A stretch of 38,422 nucleotides of DNA from an uncultured Opitutia bacterium. GTDB taxonomy: Bacteria > Verrucomicrobiota > Verrucomicrobiia > Opitutales > Opitutaceae. The stretch is from contig CAIKHO010000084.1 of NCBI GenBank assembly GCA_903827245.1, positions 1 through 38,422 on the forward strand, written 5' to 3'. The position numbers and the translations under genes are program-made. Each line of letters begins with the position of its first letter. Position 1 is the first letter of the stretch. Of this stretch, positions 16,077-22,783 are shown piece after piece. The notes beneath the pieces were generated by a model. It searched no databases. It was given only the letters and a program-made list of their open reading frames with translations, and had not been told where the DNA came from.

Positions 16077-17465
16077 ATGAATCTTTTACTGAGCCGCCCT
16101 GTTTCCCGCCGTGCCGTCCTGAAAGGCCTCGGCGCCACCATTGCGCTGCCGTTCCTGGAGGCGATGATCCCGCGCGCGCTGTATGGCGCTGCGCTTAGGT
16201 CCGCCGCCGCACCGGCAAAAGCCTATCCCACCCGCATGGCGGCGGTCTATTTTCCGAACGGCATCACATTGCCGGAATGGAAGCCCGCCGGAGTGGGTGT
16301 GGATTACGGGTTCTCGCGCATCCTCCAGCCGCTGGCCGACTATCGCAGCGAGATCCTGGTCGTCAGCGGGCTCGCCGACCGGCACGGGGAATCCAACGGG
16401 GACGGACCCGGCGATCACGCCCGGGCCATGGCGTCCTATTTCACGGCGGCGCAGCCGTACAAGACCGCGGGGGAAAACATCCGCGCCGGCATCTCGCTTG
16501 ACCAGGTGATGGCGCAGAAAATCGGCGACGCCACGCTCTTCCCCTCGCTGGAACTCGGCCTCGAGTACGGCCACCAGGCGGGCAACTGCGACTCGGGCTA
16601 CGCCTGCACCTACGAGAACAACCTGGCCTGGAGCTCGCCCACGACCCCGTGCCAGAAGGCGGTCAATCCCCAGGTGGTGTTCGACCGCCTGTTCGGCGGG
16701 CAGAAGGCCGGGGACGTCTCCGAGGCCGACGGCCAGGAGGCGGTCTTCCGCCAGAGCATCCTCGATTTTGTGCAGGAGGACACGGCGCGCCTGAGCCGGC
16801 ATCTGGGCAGGGAGGACCGCGACCGGATGGACCAGTACCTGACGGCGATCCGGGACGTCGAGCGGCGCCTGCAACGGCCGCCACCGGAATTATCGCCCGA
16901 GATGGCCGCGCGGCTGCACCGGCCGGCGGGCGTGCCCGAACTCTGGAGCGATCACTTCCGCCTGATGGCGGACCTGCAGGTTCTGGCCTTCCAGGGCGAC
17001 CTGACCCGCGTCAGTACGCTGATCACCGGCGTCGAAGGCAGCCGGCGTGTGTTCAGCGAAATCGGCATCGCGGAGGAGCACCATGGCATTTCCCACCACA
17101 AGAACGACCCGGCGAAGATCGAGCAGATCACGCAGATCAACGTGCTGCAGATGCAGAACCTCGCGTATTTCATCGGCAAGCTGCAGGGGATTCCCGAAGG
17201 CGACGGCACGCTGCTGGACCACATGATGCTGCTCGCCAGCGGCGGCCTGAGCGACGGCAACACCCACCGCCACTACGACCTGCCCACGCTGCTGATCGGC
17301 CGGGCCAACGGCCAGTTCCGCCCCGGCCGGCACGTCGCCTACGACCCGGAGCAGAAGACCCCGATCGCGAACCTGTACCTGAACATGCTCAACGCGATGG
17401 GCATCGAGGCCAATGCGTTCGGTGACAGCACGAAGAGACTGTCCGAGGTGTCGCAGCCGGTGTGA
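16077..17465 (+). CDS. DUF1552 protein, Tat-exported
   Basis: 462 residues. The N-terminus PVSRRAVLKGLGATIALPF has the twin-arginine motif SRRAVLKG followed by a hydrophobic stretch, so export is in folded form. The rest (AVYFPNGITLPEWKP, VVSGLADRHGESNGDGPGDH, the metal-like HHGISHHKN and LLASGGLSDGNTHRHYDLP) matches the DUF1552 family, which is related in plan to the DUF1501/alkaline-phosphatase-like proteins. It starts 15 nt after the DUF1592 gene, and the two families are regularly paired in operons. The pair is thought to act together in the periplasm, but the substrate is unknown. Confidence 0.88.
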   Translation: MNLLLSRPVSRRAVLKGLGATIALPFLEAMIPRALYGAALRSAAAPAKAYPTRMAAVYFPNGITLPEWKPAGVGVDYGFSRILQPLADYRSEILVVSGLADRHGESNGDGPGDHARAMASYFTAAQPYKTAGENIRAGISLDQVMAQKIGDATLFPSLELGLEYGHQAGNCDSGYACTYENNLAWSSPTTPCQKAVNPQVVFDRLFGGQKAGDVSEADGQEAVFRQSILDFVQEDTARLSRHLGREDRDRMDQYLTAIRDVERRLQRPPPELSPEMAARLHRPAGVPELWSDHFRLMADLQVLAFQGDLTRVSTLITGVEGSRRVFSEIGIAEEHHGISHHKNDPAKIEQITQINVLQMQNLAYFIGKLQGIPEGDGTLLDHMMLLASGGLSDGNTHRHYDLPTLLIGRANGQFRPGRHVAYDPEQKTPIANLYLNMLNAMGIEANAFGDSTKRLSEVSQPV

Positions 17466-17517
17466 GCGGACGTGGCCCGTGCCGGTAAAGCCAGCCGGTT
17501 CGGGCAAGGGCAGGCGT

Positions 17518-17546
17518 ATTTCACGAACGATGCCGTTGGGCGAAAG
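17518..17546 (-). repeat. Fragment matching the 3' end of the GIY-YIG gene
   Basis: These 29 bases match 19556-19584, the last codons and stop of the GIY-YIG gene, at 25 of 29 positions, including a 16-base identical core (GATGCCGTTGGGCGAA). Weaker similarity continues for about 20 more bases beyond the stop codon. It may be a remnant of a lost gene copy or a dispersed repeat that follows such genes. Confidence 0.5.
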
Positions 17547-17823
17547 TTCGCCCTGAACCGTGTCCAGTGCGGGCCGAAACCATAGTTGGCTGGCGGGATA
17601 ATTCTGTCTGGGCAAACCAGTCCCGTCAGGGCGCACCTTGGTCGGTATCGACCGTGGCAGGCGTCCCGTTGACGCCTGGATTTCTCATTGCCTCTCCGGC
17701 GTTTTCAACAATGAGCGCCTGCCCACTCCCTTTCTTTCAGCCTATTCAAACAATCTGTCCTATGGTCGTGCCCTGACGTCTTTGTAGACCTGCGCCCAGC
17801 GCCTTCATCGGCTCGACGAAGGC

Positions 17824-17841
17824 GGGCGGAGATTTCCGCCC
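17824..17841 (-). terminator. Candidate terminator hairpin after yihY
   Basis: GGGCGGA-GATT-TCCGCCC is a perfect 7-bp stem located 38 bases beyond the YihY-family stop codon on its transcript side. No U-run follows, so intrinsic termination would be weak or factor-assisted. Confidence 0.35.
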
Positions 17842-17878
17842 ATCCCTGATCGGCGGCGCGCGGCGCGGGGGCATGAGG

Positions 17879-18790
17879 TCAGCTCCGGCGGGCCGCGTTG
17901 CGGATCATTTCCTCGCGGACCACGATGGCGGTTTCCTTGGGCTCCACCGCGGCGTGATGGGCCACCTGCCGGTAAGCGCGGATGAATTCGGCGCCAAAGA
18001 AAAAGATCGCGCACGAATAGTAGACCCAGATCAGCAGCGCCACCAGGGAGCCCGCCGCGCCGTAGATCGACGCGATCGTCGAGTGCCCGAGATACAGCGC
18101 GATGAGGTAGCGCCCGATCGTGAACAGCACCGCAGTCAGCGCCGCGCCCAGCCATGTTTCCTTCCAGCCGACCCGCACGTCCGGCAGGACCTTGAACATC
18201 AGGGCAAACAACCCCGTAATCACCACGAGCCCGACCACCAGGTCGGCGGCCTTCAAGAGCCCGGGAGACGCCAGCCCTGTCCCGCTGAAATAGCCCAGCG
18301 CGCCAGTCAGAAAGGTCGTCAGCGCCAGCGACACGAGCAGCACAAACCCGATCGTCAGCACCAGGGCGAAAGAGACCAGCCGGTGCAGGATCAGCACCGC
18401 CCAGCCGCTCTTGCTCGGACGGGTGCGGACGCCCCAGATGGCGTTGAGCGAATCCTGCAGCTGCGCGAACACCGTCGTGGCGCCAACCAGCACCAGCACC
18501 ACGCCCGTCGCCGTGGCGAGCCAGCTGTCATTTTGCGCCTGCGCCGCCTTGCCCGCCGTGCTCACCAATTCCGCGCCCGCCGGGCCAATCAGGGCGGCCA
18601 CCTGGATTTGGAGCTGGTGGCCGGCTTCCTCCTTGCCGACGAAAACCCCCGCCACGGTCGCGGCGATGATTGTGATCGGGGCGAGGGAAAAGAGCGTGCA
18701 GAAGCTGACGGCCGCGGAGTGCTTGAAGACGTTGTCAGCGTTCCATGCTCGGCCCGCCTTGAGGAAAATTGTCGGCCAACGGGCACGCAT
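17879..18790 (-). CDS. YihY/BrkB family inner-membrane protein
   Basis: 303 residues with six predicted membrane segments in the BrkB/YihY pattern: SAAVSFCTLFSLAPITIIAA, then LATATGVVLVLVGATTVFAQ, RLVSFALVLTIGFVLLVSLA, VVGLVVITGLFALMF, LGAALTAVLFTIGRYLIALY and SLVALLIWVYYSCAIFFFGA. The family hallmarks FAQLQDSLNAIWGV and YYSCAIFFFGAEF are present. The family was once called ribonuclease BN in error; a transport or envelope role is now assumed. ATG 18790 begins MRARWPTIFLKAGRAW. It is a single gene converging on the DUF1552 gene. Confidence 0.88.
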   Translation of the reverse strand: MRARWPTIFLKAGRAWNADNVFKHSAAVSFCTLFSLAPITIIAATVAGVFVGKEEAGHQLQIQVAALIGPAGAELVSTAGKAAQAQNDSWLATATGVVLVLVGATTVFAQLQDSLNAIWGVRTRPSKSGWAVLILHRLVSFALVLTIGFVLLVSLALTTFLTGALGYFSGTGLASPGLLKAADLVVGLVVITGLFALMFKVLPDVRVGWKETWLGAALTAVLFTIGRYLIALYLGHSTIASIYGAAGSLVALLIWVYYSCAIFFFGAEFIRAYRQVAHHAAVEPKETAIVVREEMIRNAARRS

Positions 18791-18922
18791 GGGTCTCCCG
18801 CACTGACCTCCGGCGTCCCGAACGGTTCACATTCCGGGCGGGCCCACAAAAGACGTCAGGGTCCGCTCGACGGGGTCGGGCTGACCCGTGGCTCACGCTT
18901 TTCCCGACCTTGGCAGGCCCTT

Positions 18923-19219
18923 TCAATTGGAAACACGGTGTCGCCAATAATCGGGATGGCGACTGTGGGGCTTGAACGCGAGAATGCGGATATGGTCGGG
19001 GAACAGGCGATAGTAGATCGCATACGCGAAGCGGGGCATCAGGTACCGCCGCACATCGCCCTCGATCACGCGCCACCGTTCGGATGCCGCCGCGATCACT
19101 TAAACCGCTTCGTCCACCGCATCGAAAAACTGCACTCCCAGCGTGGGAACTTTCCGCTCATAGATCTGGCCGGCTTCGGTCAATTCCGCCATGGCATCTG
19201 GATACTGGATTATACGCAT
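18923..19219 (-). pseudogene. RelE/ParE-family toxin, broken by an in-frame stop
   Basis: Read from ATG 19219 the frame gives MRIIQYPDAMAELTEAGQIY, then ERKVPTLGVQFFDAVDEAV, then TAA at 19102-19100. It resumes in the same frame as VIAAASERWRVIEGDVRRYL, MPRFAYAIYYRLFPDHIRIL, AFKPHSRHPDYWRHR, stopping at 18923. This is the whole ParE/RelE fold: amphipathic hairpin, R-rich strand, AIYYR strand and the terminal RHPDYW. One nonsense codon at position 40 removes the active part. The start overlaps the end of the antitoxin's original frame by ten bases, as in intact modules. Confidence 0.75.
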
Positions 19220-19439
19220 CCAATCGCACGGCGGGCGGCCTTCATTGCCTCGGCATGGCTGAGACCTGCAACCGTGCCGTCTGAAAGCTGCCGGTCGCGA
19301 CGCACTGCTTCACGCCCCGCGGCTGGTTCATCGGAATCAGGCAGCCCGGCGTCAGTCTCTGCCAGAGAGCCTGCACCAACGACACTTTCTCGGCGAGAGG
19401 AAGCGCCATCGCCTCGGCCGTGAGCTGCTTCGTGGACAT
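19210..19439 (-). pseudogene. Addiction-module antitoxin (TIGR02574-like), frameshifted
   Basis: From ATG 19439 the protein begins MSTKQLTAEAMALPLAEKVS, a typical addiction-module antitoxin N-terminus, followed by LVQALWQRL. Around 19310 the frame slips: the frame in use ends early (at 19245), while the neighbouring frame continues RRDRQLSDGTVAGLSHAEAM and KAARRAIG to TAA at 19212-19210, just past the toxin start. A short deletion near the CAGTGCGTCGC stretch explains this. Together with the stop in the toxin, both partners of the module are disabled by separate lesions. Confidence 0.7.
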
Positions 19440-19461
19440 GGTGGTTAAATGATCGCCGCCA

Positions 19462-19479
19462 GTCACCCTGTCAGGTGAC
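19462..19479. promoter_or_regulatory. Palindrome upstream of the antitoxin (possible operator)
   Basis: GTCACC-CTGTCA-GGTGAC forms a 6-bp stem, with a second overlapping pair CTGTC/GACAG. It lies 22 bases upstream of the antitoxin start, where autoregulatory operators of such modules are usually found. Confidence 0.35.
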
Positions 19480-19558
19480 CGGGACAGAGGTAGTGGGGTG
19501 ATTTGAAAATTGCAGGGCCGCTCGCGTTTATATGGTTCAACCAAGGGGACGGGCCATT

Positions 19559-19801
19559 TCACAATAGATGCCGTTGGGCGAAGGTTTTGCCGGAGCCGCT
19601 CTTCAAGTACTTCTCGAAGTCGACGGCTTTGCGTTCGTCGGCAAACCCAAGGTAGCAGACCAGATTCCAAGGTTTGTGACGCTGGGTGTGCACGGATCGG
19701 CCGGCGTTGTGATCGGCGAGGCGCCTTCTCAAATCGGCGGTCTGACCGACATACCGTTGATTCCGGGCATAGGCGCTCTCGATGATGTAAACGTAATGCA
19801 T
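19559..19801 (-). CDS. Solo GIY-YIG nuclease domain protein
   Basis: 80 residues from ATG 19801. The domain is complete: YVYI (GIY position, residues 3-6), RYVGQT (YIG position), the catalytic-type Arg in LRRRLADHN and the metal-binding Glu in DFEKYLKSGSG, ending KTFAQRHLL. This is the small UvrC/URI-type catalytic domain without a DNA-binding partner. Such solo genes occur in many copies in some environmental bacteria; their function is unknown. It sits between a decayed toxin-antitoxin pair and the left end of an integrated element, next to a GGAGGAC hairpin. Confidence 0.85.
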   Translation of the reverse strand: MHYVYIIESAYARNQRYVGQTADLRRRLADHNAGRSVHTQRHKPWNLVCYLGFADERKAVDFEKYLKSGSGKTFAQRHLL

Positions 19802-19889
19802 CGGTGGAGGGGTGGCGTTTACTCAATGAAACGCTCATTTGACCTGCATTCTTTCAAGTTTCGGGGCCAAAATGTAGGCCGAGTGGAAT

Positions 19890-19917
19890 GTCCTCCTTCG
19901 CCAAGGCTCCGGAGGAC
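19890..19917. repeat. Hairpin GTCCTCC...GGAGGAC upstream of the GIY-YIG gene
   Basis: GTCCTCC (19890-19896) pairs perfectly with GGAGGAC (19911-19917) around TTCGCCAAGGCTCC. Related words recur close by: CAACCTTCGCGG at 19918-19929, and CTTGGCGAAGG (19991-20001), the reverse complement of CCTTCGCCAAG at 19896-19906. From general experience, this CTTCGCC/GGCGAAG word class often lies beside solo GIY-YIG genes in other bacteria. The rest of 19802-20002 has no gene. Confidence 0.5.
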
Positions 19918-20002
19918 AACCTTCGCGGGGAGACGGTTTTGAGCGGACCGCGACGCAGGTGCGGCTACAGGCTGGCCTGCCAACCGTAGGCTTGGCGAAG
20001 GT

Positions 20003-20026
20003 TGGCGGAGAGGGAGGGATTCGAAC
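20003..20026. other. attL: duplicated tRNA-Ser 3' end
   Basis: These 24 bases, starting TGGCGGAGAGGGAGG, are identical to 22476-22499. They cover the CCA, the discriminator, the acceptor stem and most of the T arm of tRNA-Ser. Identity stops at 20027. This is the partial copy left at the far end after integration. Confidence 0.85.
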
Positions 20027-20145
20027 GCCTCCTTCCGCTCGAAGCTAAGTCGCCTGATTAGCGCGGACTTAGTTGAGGGTTAACGTTTTCTAACACGCAG
20101 ATAAGAGCAGGTAGAACGAACGAGGTGAAGCTAATAACAGGATTT

Positions 20146-20167
20146 TTGGCAACCTTCTGGCAACCTA
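20146..20167. promoter_or_regulatory. Two direct GGCAACCT sites near the left end (candidate integrase arm sites)
   Basis: TTGGCAACCT (20146-20155) and CTGGCAACCTA (20157-20167) are direct copies eleven bases apart. The same core occurs twice near the right end (22416-22443). Short repeated sites inside both ends of an element are what tyrosine integrases use for arm binding. The area 20027-20223 is visibly richer in A+T than its surroundings and has no gene; CTAAGTC/GACTTAG (near 20044-20072) is a further small palindrome. Confidence 0.5.
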
Positions 20168-20223
20168 AACGGATCACACCGCGCTTTCGTTGGCACAATG
20201 ACCAGCATTGCCCAGGGTGCCGC

Positions 20224-20716
20224 GTGAAACCTAACAACCAAAAAAAAGAAGTATCGGAAATGTGAACACTGCGGCCGGCGTTTTTGCGCCGACCCACGGG
20301 TGCGCCAGCGCCAGCGCTATTGCTCACGGCCCACCTGCATCAAGGCCAGCCGAGTGGCGGCCCAGAAGAAATGGCTCCGCAAGGCCGCGAACCGGGATCA
20401 TTTCAAGGGTAGTGTGAACCATCTCCGGGTGCAGGATTGGCGGACCACAAACCCCGGTTACTGGCGGAAGAAGACCCGCCTTGGCCGGTATATTCTGCGA
20501 GGCAAACTCGCCGAGATGGTGCGGGAATTTGCGTTACAAGATATGATTGACGCGCAATTTCTCCTCCTAGCGGGCCTCGTATCTCATCTCACCGGCGTTG
20601 CGTTACAAGATGAGATAGCCTCGGAGATTCGCCGACTTATCCTTCTCGGGCATGGTATCCTTAACGAGACTGCCCAAGCGCCTGCTGCGTCCCGCGAAAG
20701 CGGGCAAAGACCGTAA
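20224..20716 (+). pseudogene. Zinc-ribbon protein of a serine-recombinase unit, frame broken at an A8 tract
   Basis: From GTG 20224 the frame reads MKPNNQKK, then enters a run of eight A (20240-20247). The next frame continues KYRKCEHCGRRF, CADPRVRQRQRYCSRPTC, with Cys pairs CEHC and YCSRPTC that look like a zinc ribbon, then RVAAQKKWLRKAANRDHFKG and NPGYWRK. It ends with a helical tail (EIRRLILLGHGIL). With seven A the whole reads in one frame, so one base has been gained or the tract slips during expression. The in-frame GTG at 20300 would delete the first Cys pair. The stop is nine bases before the recombinase start. From general knowledge, similar CEHCG proteins precede such recombinases in other bacteria; their function is unknown. 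Confidence 0.65.
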
Positions 20717-20725
20717 GCACGGCGA

Positions 20726-21961
20726 GTGACCGGGTGTTCTCAAATGGACGCCCAGACCCAGTTACCGCTACCGCCCGCGACCGGGCACAACCTAATCCCG
20801 GTCGCGGCTTACGTGCGAATGTCCACGGAGCACCAGCAGTATTCCACGGAGAACCAACTCGACCGTGTGAAGGAATACGCCGCCCGGCGCGGGATGGAGA
20901 TTGTCCGGGTGTTCGCCGACGAGGGCAAAAGCGGTCTCAGCATGAAAGGCCGCGATAGCCTGCGCCGGATGATTGCAGAGGTGGAGGCTGGCAAAACCGA
21001 ATTTAAGGCCATCCTGGCCTACGATGTCAGCCGATGGGGTCGGTTTCAGGATGCCGACGAGAGCGGTTATTATGAATACATCTGTAAGCGCGCCGGCATC
21101 GCCGTCCACTATTGCGCGGAGCAGTTTGAAAACGATGGCAGCCCGACATCGAACATCATCAAAAGCGTCAAACGCTCGATGGCCGGCGAATACAGCCGGG
21201 AGCTTTCGACGAAGGTCTTTCAGGGAGCCTGCCGGTTGATCCAAATGGGATTCAAACAGGGCGGCTCTGCCGGGTTTGGATTGCGCCGGATGCTCATCGA
21301 CCAGGCCGGCCAGCCGAAGGGCGCGCTTAAGTTTGGCGAGCAGAAGAGCCTTCAGACCGACCGCGTGGTGCTGGTGCCGGGTCCAGAGGAGGAGCAGGAA
21401 ATCGTCCGCGGGATCTACCGGGCGTTTCTCGACGGGAAAACCGAACGCGAAATTGCGGATGCTCTGAATGAGAAGAAAATCCTCACCGACCTCGGCCGGG
21501 CATGGACCCGAGGCACCATCCATCAAATCCTCACCAACGAGAAATACATCGGCAACAGCGTCTATCACCGCACTTCATTCAAATTGAAGCGTAAGCACAT
21601 CCTGAATCCTCCTGAAATGTGGATTCGGTCGGACAAAGCGTTCCCGGCGGTAGTCGATCCGGCGCTATTCGCGCAGGCGCAGGTAGCCATCCTGGCACGA
21701 GCCAAACGCTATTCCGACGAGGAGATGCTGACCGCATTGAAGGACCTATGGACACGCCACGGGCGGGTTTCAGGACTGCTGATCGATGAGCAGGACAGTA
21801 TGCCCTCCAGTGCTGCTTTCCGGCACCGCTTCGGCAGTCTGGTCCGGGCCTATCAGTTGGTCGGCTACACGCCCCGGACGGACTATGCTTTTCTGGAGAT
21901 CACCCGTTGGCCCGCTGGAAATACGTCGTCAGCTTTGCCGCCGTCAGTTCGGCGACCGTGA
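20726..21961 (+). CDS. Large serine recombinase, C-terminus replaced at a junction
   Basis: 411 residues from GTG 20726 (ATG at 20744 is an alternative). The resolvase domain has the nucleophile Ser33 in AAYVRMSTEHQQYSTENQ, the Arg-containing YDVSRWGRFQD (99-109) and the helix after SMAGEYSRELSTKV. A recombinase domain follows with EREIADALNEKKILTDLG and WTRGTIHQILTNEKYIGNSV. Near the end, RHRFGSLVRAYQLVGYTPRT, DYAFLEI agrees with relatives to residue 392 (codon at 21899). The last 19 residues (TRWPAGNTSSALPPSVRRP) are read antisense through the integrase gene. In relatives the chain continues after this point, so it is truncated; activity is uncertain. Confidence 0.85.
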   Translation: MTGCSQMDAQTQLPLPPATGHNLIPVAAYVRMSTEHQQYSTENQLDRVKEYAARRGMEIVRVFADEGKSGLSMKGRDSLRRMIAEVEAGKTEFKAILAYDVSRWGRFQDADESGYYEYICKRAGIAVHYCAEQFENDGSPTSNIIKSVKRSMAGEYSRELSTKVFQGACRLIQMGFKQGGSAGFGLRRMLIDQAGQPKGALKFGEQKSLQTDRVVLVPGPEEEQEIVRGIYRAFLDGKTEREIADALNEKKILTDLGRAWTRGTIHQILTNEKYIGNSVYHRTSFKLKRKHILNPPEMWIRSDKAFPAVVDPALFAQAQVAILARAKRYSDEEMLTALKDLWTRHGRVSGLLIDEQDSMPSSAAFRHRFGSLVRAYQLVGYTPRTDYAFLEITRWPAGNTSSALPPSVRRP

Positions 21962-22412
21962 CACCGGGGAAGTGTATTTTCAGCGCCTTCATGTGCCGGT
22001 TGATCGTCGTGAGCTGGGACGCCGAAATGAGCTTCTGCTCATGCTCCCGCGTTTTTATCACGAGATAGGCGGCGACCGCCTCATCCAGTGCCTTCTGATT
22101 TTCAGGCGTGCGGTGGTTGGTCAGCGCGTAATCGACGCAGAAGGACAGCGTGCGACTACCGCCAGCCAGCCGCCGGAAAACGGCTTCGGCCTCGCGGACT
22201 TGATCCTCAGCGAGGCAGGTGGTGACGGCGCTTAGGCTCGACGCCAGTTGCAGCGCCTTGAGTTCAAGGACGCTCTTTTCGGCGGCAGCCTCCTCCTGAC
22301 TCTTGAAGTTGCGGCGGATGCGGACGCCGTTGAGCTGGCCATCGACGCGGAACGAGAACACGCCGTTCCGGTTCTTAAACCGGCTGACAGCGAACATAGG
22401 TTGGACATTCAT
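21900..22412 (-). pseudogene. Tyrosine integrase, N-terminal half only
   Basis: From ATG 22412 the protein has the phage-integrase arm-binding region (VSRFKNRNGVFSFRVDGQLN, GVRIRRNFKSQEEAAAEK). A SAM-like core-binding domain follows (LDEAVAAYLVIKTREHEQKL, SASQLTTINRHMKALKIHFP, GVTVAELTAAKLTTYF). It ends at TGA 21902-21900 after 170 residues. The catalytic Arg...HxxR...Tyr domain is missing. The stop coincides with the point where the opposite-strand recombinase leaves its family sequence, so one junction truncated both. The gene starts 63 bases from the tRNA and reads into the element, the standard integrase position. Confidence 0.8.
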
Positions 22413-22415
22413 GCT

Positions 22416-22443
22416 TAGGTTGCCACGTCAACTTGGCAACCTA
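22416..22443. promoter_or_regulatory. Inverted GGCAACCT sites at the right end (arm sites / integrase operator)
   Basis: AGGTTGCCA (22417-22425) and TGGCAACCT (22434-22442) form a perfect 9-bp inverted pair. The core equals the two direct sites at 20146-20167. The pair lies immediately upstream of the integrase start, so it may serve as both arm binding site and autoregulatory operator. Confidence 0.5.
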
Positions 22444-22475
22444 GCTTCGGGATTCTCCTCCTCAGAGGGGGAAAA

Positions 22476-22565
22476 TGGCGGAGAGGGAGGGATTCGAACC
22501 CCCGGTTCCCTTGCGAGAACACGTGCTTTCCAAGCACGCGCATTCGACCACTCTGCCACCTCTCC
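22476..22565 (-). tRNA. tRNA-Ser (GGA anticodon), CCA encoded
   Basis: On the minus strand the 90-nt sequence begins with acceptor GGAGAGG (22565-22559) and ends CCTCTCC-G-CCA. The anticodon stem-loop is CGTGC-TTGGAAA-GCACG, giving anticodon GGA. The long variable arm (TGTTCTCGCAAGGGAACC) is typical of a class II serine tRNA, and the T loop is TTCGAAT. Its 3' end forms the right attachment site of the integrated element, and the complete gene is kept. A -35-like TTGACC on its strand (22647-22642) has no convincing -10 partner. Confidence 0.95.
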
Positions 22566-22783
22566 GGTGTCCGGCCCGCCGGGCTTTCACGGCATTTCCT
22601 TCGGGCGAAGGGGCAAGACAAAGGGTGAAGCCCCGGCATGGGTCAACGGAAAATCTACTCCACGGCATCACGGGTGCTGTAGAACGATCATGCGCGGCAA
22701 AGATTCCAGAAAAGCATCTTGCGCGACCTTCCGCGGGTGGTACGGTCCGACGGTTTACGACTTCACTTCCACGCCTTCCGAAC

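Larger units (their letters stand above)
17466..17878. other. Convergent intergenic region with several hairpins, no gene seen
   Basis: 413 bases between the DUF1552 stop and the YihY stop. It holds three clear palindromes: GGGCGAA-AG-TTCGCCC (17538-17553), CAGGCGTC-CCGTT-GACGCCTG (17658-17678) and the candidate yihY terminator (17824-17841). CTCATTG (17685-17691) and CAATGAG (17709-17715) form a further looser pair. The first palindrome overlaps a fragment similar to the 3' end of the GIY-YIG gene. No credible coding frame was found. Confidence 0.6.
20003..22499. mobile_element. Small integrated element in tRNA-Ser, bounded by 24-bp att repeats
   Basis: A 24-bp perfect direct repeat flanks the element: 20003-20026 on the left and 22476-22499 on the right, the latter being the 3' end of tRNA-Ser including CCA. 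Inside are a frameshifted zinc-ribbon gene, a serine recombinase and the N-terminal half of a tyrosine integrase pointing away from the tRNA. GGCAACCT arm-type sequences occur near both ends. The layout is that of a tyrosine-integrase element, whose middle now holds a serine-recombinase unit and whose integrase has lost its catalytic domain, so it should no longer be able to move by itself. Confidence 0.8.

Noticed and set aside
13923-17465. DUF1592/DUF1552 pair as a novel respiratory system
   Set aside because: Both families and their pairing are widespread in Planctomycetes and Verrucomicrobia; the function is unknown but the arrangement is not new.
17658-17678. CAGGCGTC/GACGCCTG hairpin as the intrinsic terminator of the DUF1552 operon
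   Set aside because: It lies about 190 bases after the stop codon and lacks a U-run; it is recorded only as a hairpin of the gap.
22475-22783. N-terminal extension of NuoB
   Set aside because: It would be translated from the antisense of the tRNA-Ser gene; NuoB family proteins begin near the chosen ATG.
22643-22783. Sigma-70 promoter for nuoB (TTGCGC with TACGGT at 16 bp)
   Set aside because: The -10 match is poor and similar pairs can be found by chance; the promoter is somewhere in this gap but cannot be placed.
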